Of a stretch of DNA of 64,000 nucleotides, positions 33,683-42,898 are shown piece after piece; position 1 is the stretch's first letter; each line of letters begins with the position of its first letter. The stretch is from Pedobacter steynii. Its GTDB lineage: Bacteria > Bacteroidota > Bacteroidia > Sphingobacteriales > Sphingobacteriaceae. The notes beneath the pieces were generated by a model. It worked only from the letters and a program-made list of their open reading frames with translations, was not told where the DNA came from and ran no database searches. The translations under genes and the position numbers were made by a program. Where the stretch lies: contig NZ_FNGY01000002.1 in the NCBI RefSeq assembly GCF_900103665.1, positions 186,001-250,000 of the forward strand. Direction: 5' to 3'.

Positions 33683-34320
33683 TCAATAACTACGATAAAA
33701 TAGCAGATTATTACGACCGATTAAGTCGCATGGTATTTTTTAAATCCCAGGTCAATGCTCAGATTAACCAACTGAAGTATATCCCTGAAAATAGCACCGT
33801 GTTAATTGTTGGTGGTGGAACGGGCTGGATTCTGGAAGAACTGGCAAAAGTTCATCCTGCCGGCTTACATATTGTCTATGTAGAAATTTCAGCAAAGATG
33901 ATGGCGCTTTCTAAAGCCAGAAATATAGGAGCGAATACTGTTGAATTTGTGAACATGGGCATAGAAGATTTCTCTTCCTCTTTAAGTTTTGATGTGATTT
34001 CCACTCCCTTTTTGTTTGATAACTTTTCTGAACGAAGGGCCTGGATGATTTTTGAAAAGCTGGATGACTTGCTTAAAGAAAAGGGACATTGGCTTTTTGT
34101 AGATTTTAGCTTGAACGGGGAGCGCGGGAAATGGTGGAAATCTGTATTCCTTCATGTGATGTACGTCTTTTTTAAGCTCATCAGGATTGTAGAGGCATCG
34201 GAGCTGATTGATATGGAACCTTATTTTAAAACGGCGAATTATGGGGTGATCGAAAGCAGGTTATACTATGGAGGTTTCATTAGTGCCTTAATTTATCATA
34301 AAGAGAATAAATTGGCTTAA
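33679..34320 (+). CDS. Class I SAM-dependent methyltransferase
   Basis: 213 aa from the ATG that overlaps the preceding stop (ATGA). An upstream ATG at 33646 lies inside the membrane gene. It opens with NYDKIADYYDRLSRMVFF, the start seen in UbiE-like and related methyltransferases. The SAM-binding strand-loop follows (VLIVGGGTGWILEEL, ~43-57), then VYVEISAKMMALSKAR with the acidic residue that contacts the ribose. Near the C-terminus are hydrophobic helices (VFLHVMYVFFKLIRIV) suggesting membrane association. Coupled expression implies it methylates the product, or the lipid, handled by the UbiA-like protein. Confidence 0.82.
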   Translation: MINNYDKIADYYDRLSRMVFFKSQVNAQINQLKYIPENSTVLIVGGGTGWILEELAKVHPAGLHIVYVEISAKMMALSKARNIGANTVEFVNMGIEDFSSSLSFDVISTPFLFDNFSERRAWMIFEKLDDLLKEKGHWLFVDFSLNGERGKWWKSVFLHVMYVFFKLIRIVEASELIDMEPYFKTANYGVIESRLYYGGFISALIYHKENKLA

Positions 34321-34338
34321 ATTAGCAGGAATTAATAA

Positions 34339-35319
34339 ATGCTGTCTAAATTCATGAAACAACTTCATCTTTCTTTTTTATTCCTGCTGTTTGCAGGCCT
34401 CCATACTACTGCACAAACCGAAACTCAGAAGACCTATTTTCTTAAAAATAACGGTGTTTATGTGAAGGATAAAGATAGTGCTGATTATACACGTACGGTG
34501 GACGAACCTGCTAAGGGGAGTAGTGTTTATCAGATCAACGATTTTTATCTGAATGGAAATAAGAAGCGTACTGCACAGGCGATAATGACTAAGCGTATGG
34601 TTTATGAAGGCGCTTATGTAACCTGGTATAAGAATGGGAATAAACAACAGACCGGGAATTATGTGAACGATGAGTTGAATGGTGAACTGAATACTTACTA
34701 TCCGGACGGCAAGCTTTATTCGACTAAGATCTATAGCAGGGAAGGGACGCCAGCACAGGAGTCGACTTATATAAAGACGGTCAAAGACCCAAAAGGAAAG
34801 AACCTCGTGGTGAATGGCAAAGGTAAATATCTCATTTATGATGAGGATTTTAAGCAGATTACAGACCAGGGGAATGTGAAGGAAGGCTTGTATGAGGGAA
34901 TCTGGACAGGTAAGAATCTTAAACAAAAATCCAGCTATGCTGAAAGCTATGATAAAGGGAAGCTCCTGTCAGGAAAAAGCACAGATGAAAAGGGACAGAC
35001 TTATGCGTATACAAAGTTGGTCGACAATCCTGAATTTATTGGTGGTCATGGCGCGCTTTCCAGATTTCTGGGAACTCACATCAGGTATCCAGCAAAATGC
35101 CAGGATGAAGGAATAGAGGGAACTGTGATCCTTAAATTTACGGTGCTTAAGACTGGGAAAATCAGTAATATTTCAGTAGTGAGGCCGCTTCATCCGGATC
35201 TGGCAGCAGAAGCGTTAAGGGTAGTTCGGTTATTTACTGCATGGAAACCAGGGTGCTACAGAGGAATTGCTGAAGATATGCTTTGTAACCTTCCGGTGAG
35301 ATTTTCATTGAATAATTAG
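34339..35319 (+). CDS. Secreted protein with MORN-like repeats and TonB C-terminal domain
   Basis: 326 aa with a signal peptide (to ~25, TTAQT). Residues ~80-140 hold YwqK/MORN_2-type repeats (GAYVTWYKNGNKQQTGNY, GELNTYYPDGKLYS). Residues ~235-325 form a TonB C-terminal domain (FLGTHIRYPAKCQDEGIEGT, LKFTVLKTGKISNISVVR). It lacks the N-terminal transmembrane anchor of TonB and instead looks fully periplasmic or lipid-free secreted, so it cannot transduce energy in the usual way. Such proteins are frequent in Bacteroidota. An AraC-type regulator starts 2 bp downstream. Confidence 0.83.
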   Translation: MLSKFMKQLHLSFLFLLFAGLHTTAQTETQKTYFLKNNGVYVKDKDSADYTRTVDEPAKGSSVYQINDFYLNGNKKRTAQAIMTKRMVYEGAYVTWYKNGNKQQTGNYVNDELNGELNTYYPDGKLYSTKIYSREGTPAQESTYIKTVKDPKGKNLVVNGKGKYLIYDEDFKQITDQGNVKEGLYEGIWTGKNLKQKSSYAESYDKGKLLSGKSTDEKGQTYAYTKLVDNPEFIGGHGALSRFLGTHIRYPAKCQDEGIEGTVILKFTVLKTGKISNISVVRPLHPDLAAEALRVVRLFTAWKPGCYRGIAEDMLCNLPVRFSLNN

Positions 35320-35321
35320 AG

Positions 35322-35687
35322 ATGAAGAAGCCATCCGCCAGGGTAGAAGAACTGACGACTGCCTATTTTGCCTTTTTGGACAAACACTTGTCCGAACTGG
35401 TTGCCGGTGAAGTCACGGAAATGCTGGAATTAAGCGAAATCTCCAGGGAACTTTGCGTTTCTCATCAGCACCTGATCGCCGTGATTCAGCAGAGCAGCGG
35501 CAATCATCCCTGTCATTTTTACGATTTCAAAATCTTGTCTGTTGCGCAGGATTTACTTAAAGATACGAGCCTGCCTGTAGCGGAGATCGCCAGACGCTTA
35601 ACTTATGATCCTTCTAATTTCTCCAAGTTTTTTAAAAAGTACGCCGGAGAGACGCCAGGGCAATTCAGAAAAAAACAGCTTTCCTAA
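35322..35687 (+). CDS. AraC-type HTH-only regulator
   Basis: 121 aa, consisting of little more than the AraC DNA-binding domain: LELSEISRELCVSHQHLIAV (first HTH) and LPVAEIARRLTYDPSNFSKF (second HTH), closing with YAGETPGQFRK. There is no sensing domain, so DNA binding may be constitutive or regulated by partner proteins. Start 2 bp after the MORN/TonB gene implies cotranscription with it; an SDR oxidoreductase follows after 73 bp and is a likely target. Confidence 0.85.
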   Translation: MKKPSARVEELTTAYFAFLDKHLSELVAGEVTEMLELSEISRELCVSHQHLIAVIQQSSGNHPCHFYDFKILSVAQDLLKDTSLPVAEIARRLTYDPSNFSKFFKKYAGETPGQFRKKQLS

Positions 35688-35760
35688 AAAACCGAAAAGT
35701 TCACCATAATGTAGCACTTTCTTCTCCAGACCTTTACATCAGTCTTAACTTAAAAAAAAC

Positions 35761-36519
35761 ATGATGTCTGGAAAAGATTTAAAAGAAAAAGTGGTACTGA
35801 TTGCCGGAGGTGCTAAAAACCTGGGTGGCTTACTGAGCCTTGATTTTGCTAAAAAAGGAGCGAAGGTGGTCGTCCATTATAATAGCGACAGCACTAAAGC
35901 GGATGCCGAAAAAACACTTTCGGAGATACAGGCCCTTGGTGCCGAAGCAATCATTATACAAGGTGATCTGACGATTCCTGCCAATGTAACCCAACTTTTT
36001 GATGCGGCGATTGCAAGGTTTGGCGGTATTGATATCGCGATAAATACGGTAGGTATGGTGCTTAAAAAGCCCTTTGCGGAGACTACCGAAGCCGAATATG
36101 ACACCATGTTTGGTGTAAATTCTAAATCTGCTTATTTCTTCCTTCAGGAAGCGGGAAAGAAAATAAACGACCATGGGAGAATTTGTACCATTGTGACTTC
36201 ATTACTCGCTGCCTATACTGGTTTATATTCCACCTATGCGGGGGCGAAAGCACCGGTAGAGCATTTTACCCGTGCGGCTTCCAAAGAATTCGGAGAGCGG
36301 GGGATTTCAGTTACGGCTGTTGCTCCCGGACCTATGGATACGCCATTCTTCTATGGACAGGAATCTCCGGAGGCAGTGGCTTATCATAAATCTGCTTCTG
36401 CTTTGGGTGGTTTAACAAATATCAAAGACATCGCACCATTGGTGGAGTTTTTAGTGACAGATGGCTGGTGGATCACCGGACAGACCATTTTTGCAAATGG
36501 TGGTTATACCACGAGATAG
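35761..36519 (+). CDS. Short-chain dehydrogenase/reductase
   Basis: 252 aa classical SDR. The cofactor loop reads IAGGAKNLGG (variant of TGxxxGxG, ~14-23), followed by VVVHYNSDSTKADA, where the absence of an acidic residue after the second strand favours NADP(H). INTVGMV is the NAG-like motif. The catalytic Tyr and Lys are in YSTYAGAKAP, with Ser in VTSLLAAY. VAPGPMDTPFF is the PG motif. Substrate unknown. It follows the HTH-only AraC gene and ends just before a strong inverted repeat. Confidence 0.9.
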   Translation: MMSGKDLKEKVVLIAGGAKNLGGLLSLDFAKKGAKVVVHYNSDSTKADAEKTLSEIQALGAEAIIIQGDLTIPANVTQLFDAAIARFGGIDIAINTVGMVLKKPFAETTEAEYDTMFGVNSKSAYFFLQEAGKKINDHGRICTIVTSLLAAYTGLYSTYAGAKAPVEHFTRAASKEFGERGISVTAVAPGPMDTPFFYGQESPEAVAYHKSASALGGLTNIKDIAPLVEFLVTDGWWITGQTIFANGGYTTR

Positions 36520-36520
36520 C

Positions 36521-36563
36521 ATTTAGCGCAGGAGGTGATATCATTCGGCCTCCTGCGCTAAAT
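36521..36563. repeat. 15-bp perfect inverted repeat after the SDR gene
   Basis: ATTTAGCGCAGGAGG (36521-36535) and CCTCCTGCGCTAAAT (36549-36563) are exact complements around a 13-nt loop, beginning right after the SDR stop codon. Neither side has a T-run, so it is an atypical terminator or an mRNA-stabilising hairpin. Confidence 0.75.
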
Positions 36564-36612
36564 CTTCCTTAAATAAATACCGTAATTACAAAGATGATGG
36601 TTATTTTTATGG

Positions 36613-37770
36613 ATGCCTCAACCTACCGATCAGTTTTATCATGACTTGCCTGCCAATCGGATGGCACTTGCTGATCTTTTAGTAAAAGCTTCCCTGTTTC
36701 ATCCCGTTCCGGCCAACTGGCATGTGATCATTACGGACATTAAAGGATCAACCCAGGCGGTGCAGTCTGGTCTTCATGAGACCGTAAATCTGATCGCTAC
36801 AGGAAGTATTGTGACGGTTTTGAATTTAGCTTTCAGGGCAGGGATCACTGTTCCATTCTTCTTTGGAGGAGATGGGGCTACATTTATCGTTCCTCCATCT
36901 ATCGTAGATCAAGCCATGCAAGGTTTGTTGTTGTATCAGCTCAATACCTCAGAGAATTTTAATCTTGAACTGCGTGTCGGCGTTGTGCCGGTGCAGGAAA
37001 TTTATGAGGAAGGTCATGAACTGAACATCAGCAAATTCAGCCTTTCTGATGCCTTTTCTATTCCTGTTATATTGGGGAAAGGTTTAAGCTTCGCAGAGCA
37101 ATTGATCAAAGCAGAAGACTATCTTTTTACATCCGAACTGGCGCCTGCAGCAGAGCTGGACCTCAGTGGCATGCAATGCCGCTGGGATAAAATTGATCCG
37201 CCGGAGCACGGCCAGGAAATTGTAACCCTGCTGATTATGGCTGTCGGCCTTGTTTCCCCGGCATTGATCTTTAGTAAAGTGATCCGACATATTGACGAGA
37301 TTTATGGGCCTCCGCAAAAAAGACAACCCATTTCTGTAGCTAAGCTTAAGCTGAAATCAAGCTTTGACCGGCTCAGTGTAGAGATGCGTGCCAGGATTGG
37401 AAAAATCCGTTTTTTTGAATTGCTGAAGAGCTGGCTGATCAATCTGTATGGCTATATTTATTTTCAAACGGAAAGCGGGAAGAATTACCTGAACCGCCTG
37501 GTAGAAATGTCAGATACATTGGTCATGGACGGAAGAATAAATACAGTGATTTCCGGTAACCAAACCCAACGTTTTCAATTGCTGAAGGCTTTGGATGAAC
37601 TGGAGCAGGCCGGAGAGGTTTTATACGGTGTGCATGTTAGCGGAGATTCGGTGATGTCCTGTTATGTCCGGGACCTGAAAGACGGGCACATTCATTTTGT
37701 AGACGGAGCGGAGGGAGGTTATACCCAGGCCGCACGTCAGCTGAAAGCAAAACTCATTCATAAGATCTAA
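36613..37770 (+). CDS. DUF3095 protein with class III cyclase-like motifs
   Basis: 385 aa, soluble. The sequence fits DUF3095 in length and landmarks. VIITDIKGSTQAV (~38-50) and FFFGGDGATFIVPP (~86-99) look like the metal-binding Asp and GGD-like turn of class III nucleotidyl cyclases. LELRVGVVPVQEIYE and the C-terminal GVHVSGDSVMSCYV continue the fold. Whether it makes a cyclic nucleotide is unproven. The next gene starts 2 bp downstream and encodes a polytopic membrane protein, so the pair may form a membrane-associated unit. Confidence 0.8.
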   Translation: MPQPTDQFYHDLPANRMALADLLVKASLFHPVPANWHVIITDIKGSTQAVQSGLHETVNLIATGSIVTVLNLAFRAGITVPFFFGGDGATFIVPPSIVDQAMQGLLLYQLNTSENFNLELRVGVVPVQEIYEEGHELNISKFSLSDAFSIPVILGKGLSFAEQLIKAEDYLFTSELAPAAELDLSGMQCRWDKIDPPEHGQEIVTLLIMAVGLVSPALIFSKVIRHIDEIYGPPQKRQPISVAKLKLKSSFDRLSVEMRARIGKIRFFELLKSWLINLYGYIYFQTESGKNYLNRLVEMSDTLVMDGRINTVISGNQTQRFQLLKALDELEQAGEVLYGVHVSGDSVMSCYVRDLKDGHIHFVDGAEGGYTQAARQLKAKLIHKI

Positions 37771-37772
37771 AG

Positions 37773-38492
37773 ATGGAAAATTTACCTGTTTATATACCTG
37801 TTCTATTTGTGTTGACAACTATAGCCGGACTTTTACTTTTATACTGGACTATCAAAGGTTCCGGCGCAGAGAAGGTCAGGAACAAAGCAAATGTAATCTG
37901 CTTTGGGCTGATCCTTTGGTTGGGCTTTCAAGCCATATTGGCCCTCAGGAATGTATACCATTCAGATCCTGATGCGATGCCACCAAAGATCATTTTATTT
38001 GGCATTGCCCCGGCAATGCTATTGATCTTATTGTTGTTTTTAACTGCAAAAGGACGGTCATTTATGGATAGTTTGCCATTGGACCGGTTGATCTGGATCC
38101 ATGCACTGAGGATGCCCGTTGAGCTTGTTTTATTTTGGCTGTTTATTCAGCAGCTGGTACCTGAACTGATGACCTTTGAAGGAAGAAATTTTGATGTCTT
38201 TTCGGGAATTACAGCTCCTTTGATTGCCTGGTTTGGATTCAGAAAAAGGAAATTAAGCCGCGGTTTTATATTGATCTGGAACTTTGTCTGTCTTGGACTT
38301 TTGATCAATATCGTAGTTCATGCCCTTTTATCTGCTCCATCCCCCTTCCAAAAACTGGCTTTTGATCAACCTAATATTGCCATTCTTTATTTCCCTTTTC
38401 ATTGGTTACCAACTTTCATTGTTCCACTTGTATTGTTTGCTCAGCTGAGCTCGATCAGGCAGCTCTTGTTGCCGGAGAAGAACACAGTTTAA
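37773..38492 (+). CDS. Polytopic membrane protein, function unknown
   Basis: 239 aa with about seven hydrophobic segments spread along the length and short polar connections. Not recognised. Between helices lie RNVYHSDPDAMPPK and TFEGRNFDVFSGI, probably external loops. It begins 2 bp after the DUF3095 gene and is very likely cotranscribed. A bidirectional terminator follows. Confidence 0.75.
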   Translation: MENLPVYIPVLFVLTTIAGLLLLYWTIKGSGAEKVRNKANVICFGLILWLGFQAILALRNVYHSDPDAMPPKIILFGIAPAMLLILLLFLTAKGRSFMDSLPLDRLIWIHALRMPVELVLFWLFIQQLVPELMTFEGRNFDVFSGITAPLIAWFGFRKRKLSRGFILIWNFVCLGLLINIVVHALLSAPSPFQKLAFDQPNIAILYFPFHWLPTFIVPLVLFAQLSSIRQLLLPEKNTV

Positions 38493-38515
38493 CCGGGATG
38501 ATCAGGGGGATAAAC

Positions 38516-38556
38516 AAAAAAAGGTGATGCCGGATATTACGCCAACATCACCTTTT
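38516..38556. terminator. Bidirectional terminator
   Basis: AAAAGGTGATG and CATCACCTTTT are complementary around a 16-nt loop, with a longer A-run on the left. It lies between convergent genes and can serve both. Confidence 0.8.
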
Positions 38557-38575
38557 CTATTTCCTGCGTCTTCTA

Positions 38576-41500
38576 TTAGTTAAAGCGGTATTTTATACCG
38601 AACTGCATTCTCCATCTGGCAGTTTCATCAATACTGTTGGAGAACGAATTCACCATTGGTGAAGCATTCGTTGCATCCATGTAAGGGAAAGAGAACGTTG
38701 GTTTGCCTGTTGCCGGATCTATTCCTTTATAGTTCAATACGCCATTCGCCCTGTTAGCAAATTTAGGCACTCCCCATGTTTTGTTGATCAGGTTTCCAAA
38801 ATTGAACACATCAAACGTGATTTGTAAAGAATGTTTTTTGTTGCTGACCGTAGTAAATAAATCCTGTGCAATACGCAGGTCCAATGTACCCACCATATTA
38901 CCTACAAGACCATTTCTTTGCGCGTAAGTACCCCTTCTTTTGTTCAGGTAATTGTCCTGGCTGATGTAGCTGTCCAGCTGCGACCAGATTTGATCAGGTG
39001 TGCGTAAATCTGTGGTTTTATCAGTGATTTCCGGTACCAAAACGATCTCCGACTTGTTCCTTGGCACATAAATCAGGTCATTGCCTTTTAAGCCGTCATT
39101 GTTAAGGTCACCACCATAAGTGTAAGAATATCTGAATCCATCCTGTAATTGATAGAACATGGAGATCGTTGTTCCAAGGTGATTGATGTATTCTTTTCTG
39201 TAGACCATTGAGGCAATAAAACGGCTTTTAACCATATAAGTAGAGTAAGACATGGCATCCGAGTTTGGATCTCCTGAAACCTGTCTGTCTCTCCACATAG
39301 ATTGCGCAATCGTTCCTCCGTCATTTACAGAACGGGAATCGGTATAGGTATAACCTGCAGTGGCGAAAAAGCCTCCTTTAAATTCTTTTGAGAGCGTTCC
39401 TGTTAACGACAAACTGTAACCTTTGTTGGTATTTGTCATCACAATCGCGTCAGAAATATTTGGTTTTGCAGGTGTTGGCGTACCGGGACCATAGATTCTG
39501 GAGCTTTTGTATATCGGACGGTTGTCTGCGCCAACCAATGGCGTAGCGTCGTTGGTATTCAGGTTCACATTTCTGAAGTAAACGGAGTTGATGTCTTTTG
39601 AATATAAAGCTTCAATTGTTCCATTGACTCCTCCGGGAAGTTTCTGGTCTATCGCCAGGTTGGAACGCCATACCTGCATAAACTTGAAATTAGGTGCGGT
39701 TACCGCAAGGTTGTAGGCGGTATTGCTCGATGCAGTAGATTTGTTTACATTTCTATAAGCATCAACATCCGGGGTAAAGGGACGGTTTGTTGGGTTTGCG
39801 ATAGACTCTGATCCAAACTGAACCCCATTATTGCTCGATTGGTTAGAGATCCATACCAATGGCGGGCGGCCGGTGAATAGTCCGGTTCCACCACGAACCT
39901 GTGTTTTACCTTCATTATTTACATTCCAGTTAAAACCAAGTCTTGGCGACCATAATATCGAGGCTTTTGGGTATCTGCTGACATCAATTTTCTCTCCGTT
40001 CACAAAGCTCAGGTTCTCTACATTCTCGTTCCTTAGCGTCGAAGAAGAAGAGATGTCGGTTAAGTCGGCACGTAATCCTGCGGTTAACTTAAACTGATCG
40101 CTGATGGTAAAGGCATCCTGTATGTATAAACCGTAGATATTGGATTGTGTTTTTGCATAAGGAAAGGAACCATCAGGCATTACAGAGTACTGAATGCTAT
40201 AATTGGCGGCATTAGAAACGCCGGTTTTGGCACTGGCATAAAAATCATCCAGGCTTTTGAAAGAATAGGCGCCATAATAATTCGGGGCAAAACCGTTTAA
40301 TGTTCTATAGCCTTCATAGTTAAAACCAAGGGTGATTTCATGACGGCCTGCATAGATGTTCAAGTTGTCCGTTACCTGATAAACTTTTGTTTTCAGGGTG
40401 TTGAAGGCCGTGAAAGGCTCATAACCGAAAGCGGTAGAGGAAGTTCCATCAGAATTCATAATGTCTACCAATGGGAATGGTTTACCACCTTTAGACTCCC
40501 TGAAATCGTTCATGTTGTTGAATCCAACCGTCAATTGATTGGAGACGGTGTTGCTGATCCGGGTTCTGAATTCCAGGTTCAGGTTGTCCATATTGTTGTT
40601 GATTCCGTAACCTGCCGACTGGAATGGAAGTCCTTGTCTGGATGGCTGACGGTTGTTTGCCGGCGCTCCACTGTTGCTTGGCAGGATGTCTTTGTAAGAC
40701 CTGAAATAGAAGTATTTTAAACTTAAAGTGTTTTTATCGTCAATGTTGTAATCTACTTTTGCTGATAATTTATCACTTCTCGTATTGAGGGCATAGTTTT
40801 GATACGGACCTGGATTGTAACCCAATCCTTGCAGATAGGTACTCAATGCATCCAGATTCTCTGCTTTTACCTGAGAAACATTTGGTCCTGTGCTGCCATC
40901 ACGGGAAGCAACAAAACCGGTTCCCGGATCGGTACGTCTTTCCAGTTCTCCGCTTAAGAAGAAGAACAATTTGTTTTTGATGATCGGACCGCCTAAGGTC
41001 AATCCATATCCTTTCAGGTTGAAATTCGTTACCGGTGCTTTCAGGCCGGCATAGTTATAATCACTAACGAGGTCCTGGTTTCTGAAGTAACTGTTTAGTG
41101 TTCCCTGAAATTCGTTGGTTCCACTTTTCGTTACCGCATTAATTGCTGCTCCTGTAAATCCGCTTTGACGGATGTCGTAAGGCGCTATATTGACATTGAT
41201 CTCTTCAAAAGCATCCATGTTAATCGGCTGAGAGCCGGTTTGGCTGCCAATCGTTCCCTGTAAACCAAAAGCATTGTTAAACAAGGCTCCATCCACCGTG
41301 AAATTATTACCGACATTGCTTCTTCCGGCAAAACTCGGACTTCCAAACTGAACTGAGAACTGAGGAGTAAGCTTTACGAAATCTGTAAAACTCCTGTTTA
41401 AGGTAGGTAAGTTCTGGATCGCCGTTCTTGAAATGTTTTGTGCCGCACCTGTTCTGCCAGAATTAAAGACTTTGCTTTGGGTAGCCGTAACTGTCACTTC

Positions 41501-41854
41501 CGACAGGTTATTGGCATCTTCGCTTAGCTTCACATTTAAGGTTGCATTCTGACTCAGGGCCAGTTTCTCTATGCGGTCGGTATTGCTTTTATAACCCACA
41601 AAAGAAACGGTGACCGAGTAAGGCCCGCCAATTCGCATTGCCGGAAGGTTGTATCTACCGTCTGATCTGGTTGATGTAGCATACCTCGTACCTGATGGCT
41701 CATGAACTGCAATCACAGACGCGCCGGCAATCGGGCCTCCTGCATCTGCAACCAAACCATTGATGGAAGCGGTTGTCTCATTCTGTGCCCTGACCAATTG
41801 TCCGCTCAGGATGAGAATAGTCGTAAATAAAAAAAGGAATAGATGTTTTTTCAT
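38576..41854 (-). CDS. Oar-like TonB-dependent outer-membrane protein
   Basis: 1092 aa. Signal peptide (to ~23), carboxypeptidase-regulatory-like domain (~28-110: SINGLVADAGGPIAGASVIA), plug-like domain (FTVDGALFNNAFGLQG; FTGAAINAVTKSGTNEFQGT) and a very large barrel ending WRMQFGIKYRFN. The NAVTKSGTNxFxG segment and overall size match the Oar/adhesion-type group of TonB-dependent proteins, which often serve protein or peptide uptake. No SusD partner. It starts 55 bp after the phosphodiesterase-like gene and may be cotranscribed with it. Confidence 0.92.
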   Translation of the reverse strand: MKKHLFLFLFTTILILSGQLVRAQNETTASINGLVADAGGPIAGASVIAVHEPSGTRYATSTRSDGRYNLPAMRIGGPYSVTVSFVGYKSNTDRIEKLALSQNATLNVKLSEDANNLSEVTVTATQSKVFNSGRTGAAQNISRTAIQNLPTLNRSFTDFVKLTPQFSVQFGSPSFAGRSNVGNNFTVDGALFNNAFGLQGTIGSQTGSQPINMDAFEEINVNIAPYDIRQSGFTGAAINAVTKSGTNEFQGTLNSYFRNQDLVSDYNYAGLKAPVTNFNLKGYGLTLGGPIIKNKLFFFLSGELERRTDPGTGFVASRDGSTGPNVSQVKAENLDALSTYLQGLGYNPGPYQNYALNTRSDKLSAKVDYNIDDKNTLSLKYFYFRSYKDILPSNSGAPANNRQPSRQGLPFQSAGYGINNNMDNLNLEFRTRISNTVSNQLTVGFNNMNDFRESKGGKPFPLVDIMNSDGTSSTAFGYEPFTAFNTLKTKVYQVTDNLNIYAGRHEITLGFNYEGYRTLNGFAPNYYGAYSFKSLDDFYASAKTGVSNAANYSIQYSVMPDGSFPYAKTQSNIYGLYIQDAFTISDQFKLTAGLRADLTDISSSSTLRNENVENLSFVNGEKIDVSRYPKASILWSPRLGFNWNVNNEGKTQVRGGTGLFTGRPPLVWISNQSSNNGVQFGSESIANPTNRPFTPDVDAYRNVNKSTASSNTAYNLAVTAPNFKFMQVWRSNLAIDQKLPGGVNGTIEALYSKDINSVYFRNVNLNTNDATPLVGADNRPIYKSSRIYGPGTPTPAKPNISDAIVMTNTNKGYSLSLTGTLSKEFKGGFFATAGYTYTDSRSVNDGGTIAQSMWRDRQVSGDPNSDAMSYSTYMVKSRFIASMVYRKEYINHLGTTISMFYQLQDGFRYSYTYGGDLNNDGLKGNDLIYVPRNKSEIVLVPEITDKTTDLRTPDQIWSQLDSYISQDNYLNKRRGTYAQRNGLVGNMVGTLDLRIAQDLFTTVSNKKHSLQITFDVFNFGNLINKTWGVPKFANRANGVLNYKGIDPATGKPTFSFPYMDATNASPMVNSFSNSIDETARWRMQFGIKYRFN

Positions 41855-41909
41855 GAAGTTTTTTTCTGCAAAATTACTTCTTGAAAGCAGTCTTTATGGT
41901 GGTTTGATG

Positions 41910-42869
41910 TTAATTTATTATTAACATCCGGCCTTGTTGTGGAAAAATTAACTTTAAATTTAAGTCATTTCCTTCCTTTAGTTGTTTTTTGATTCTTTTT
42001 TCTTTATAAATTGGCGGCTTTCGATGGGTGATGATAAAGGAAAGTTTTCTGAAAGCTGCGGTCTCAGTTAGTTGTTTTAATTCCTGAAGTTCTTTAAAAA
42101 AGAGTTTTGGGGTAAGGTGCCCAAAGAGTTGATTTTCGGGTTGCTCATTAGGAAAGGATACCTCTAAGAATATCGCTTTTAATTGGCCTGAATTTACCAG
42201 CGGTGCTACTTTTTGCCATAACTTCTTTAACCGGTCGGACTTTTCGATCTCATCTGCCCCGGTATCTCCCAGATATAAAACATAGCTGTCATTGGCCCTA
42301 ACGAGGAAAGCGGTACTTTGATAGGGATTGCCATGACTTAAAGTATAGGCCTGAACGGTCATCTCTGTTCCTTCCAAAACCTGGGGCTTGTCTTCTTCGA
42401 GTGGGGTATAGGTGTATTTTTTCAACTGAGGTTTTTCTCCTTCGTTGGCAAAGTTTGCCCAGGCATCCCAGGTAAAGTATTTATCCCTGATGATGTTTAA
42501 CACTTTTGGCATCGAATAGATGTTTTTAGAACTATCAGCAGGAGAATTGATGATCAGGCCGGCCAGGTGATCCAGATGCGCATGGGAGATCAGGTAGCCT
42601 TTCACCTGCTTTTTCAGGACATCCTGAGTGGAACCTTTAAAGATGCCACGTTGAATTGCTTTTTGAATGCCTGCATGAATGGTTCCGGCATCAAGGGCGA
42701 TATAGTTGTCGCTCTGAAGCGGGGCAAGGAGGTAGGCCGAAAGATTGCTTTCATCATCGCCACCTTTAACACCAAGAGGCACGATTTTAAAGGAAGTATT
42801 TGTCTGTTGTGAGAAGGAGGTTAGCCCGGTAAAGAGCAGGAACAAAATGATAAGAGTTTTTTTAATCAT
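41910..42869 (-). CDS. Periplasmic class II cyclic-nucleotide phosphodiesterase homologue (MBL fold)
   Basis: 319 aa from the ATG chosen because it gives a good signal peptide (MIKKTLIILFLLFTGLTSFS); an ATG 12 bp upstream is possible. The signature SHAHLDHLAGLIINSP belongs to class II cAMP phosphodiesterases (yeast Pde1, Vibrio CpdP) within the metallo-beta-lactamase fold. Further ligands are in LSHGNPYQ, LYLGDTGADE and the late GHLTPK and ITHRKP. A secreted form, as in CpdP, would hydrolyse cyclic nucleotides in the periplasm. A GGGCC-AAT-GGCCC hairpin sits just upstream of the start codon. Preceded by the terminator of the SusCD locus, so it has its own promoter. Confidence 0.83.
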   Translation of the reverse strand: MIKKTLIILFLLFTGLTSFSQQTNTSFKIVPLGVKGGDDESNLSAYLLAPLQSDNYIALDAGTIHAGIQKAIQRGIFKGSTQDVLKKQVKGYLISHAHLDHLAGLIINSPADSSKNIYSMPKVLNIIRDKYFTWDAWANFANEGEKPQLKKYTYTPLEEDKPQVLEGTEMTVQAYTLSHGNPYQSTAFLVRANDSYVLYLGDTGADEIEKSDRLKKLWQKVAPLVNSGQLKAIFLEVSFPNEQPENQLFGHLTPKLFFKELQELKQLTETAAFRKLSFIITHRKPPIYKEKRIKKQLKEGNDLNLKLIFPQQGRMLIIN

Positions 42870-42898
42870 AATCGGGGCCAATGGCCCAAAGATACTAA

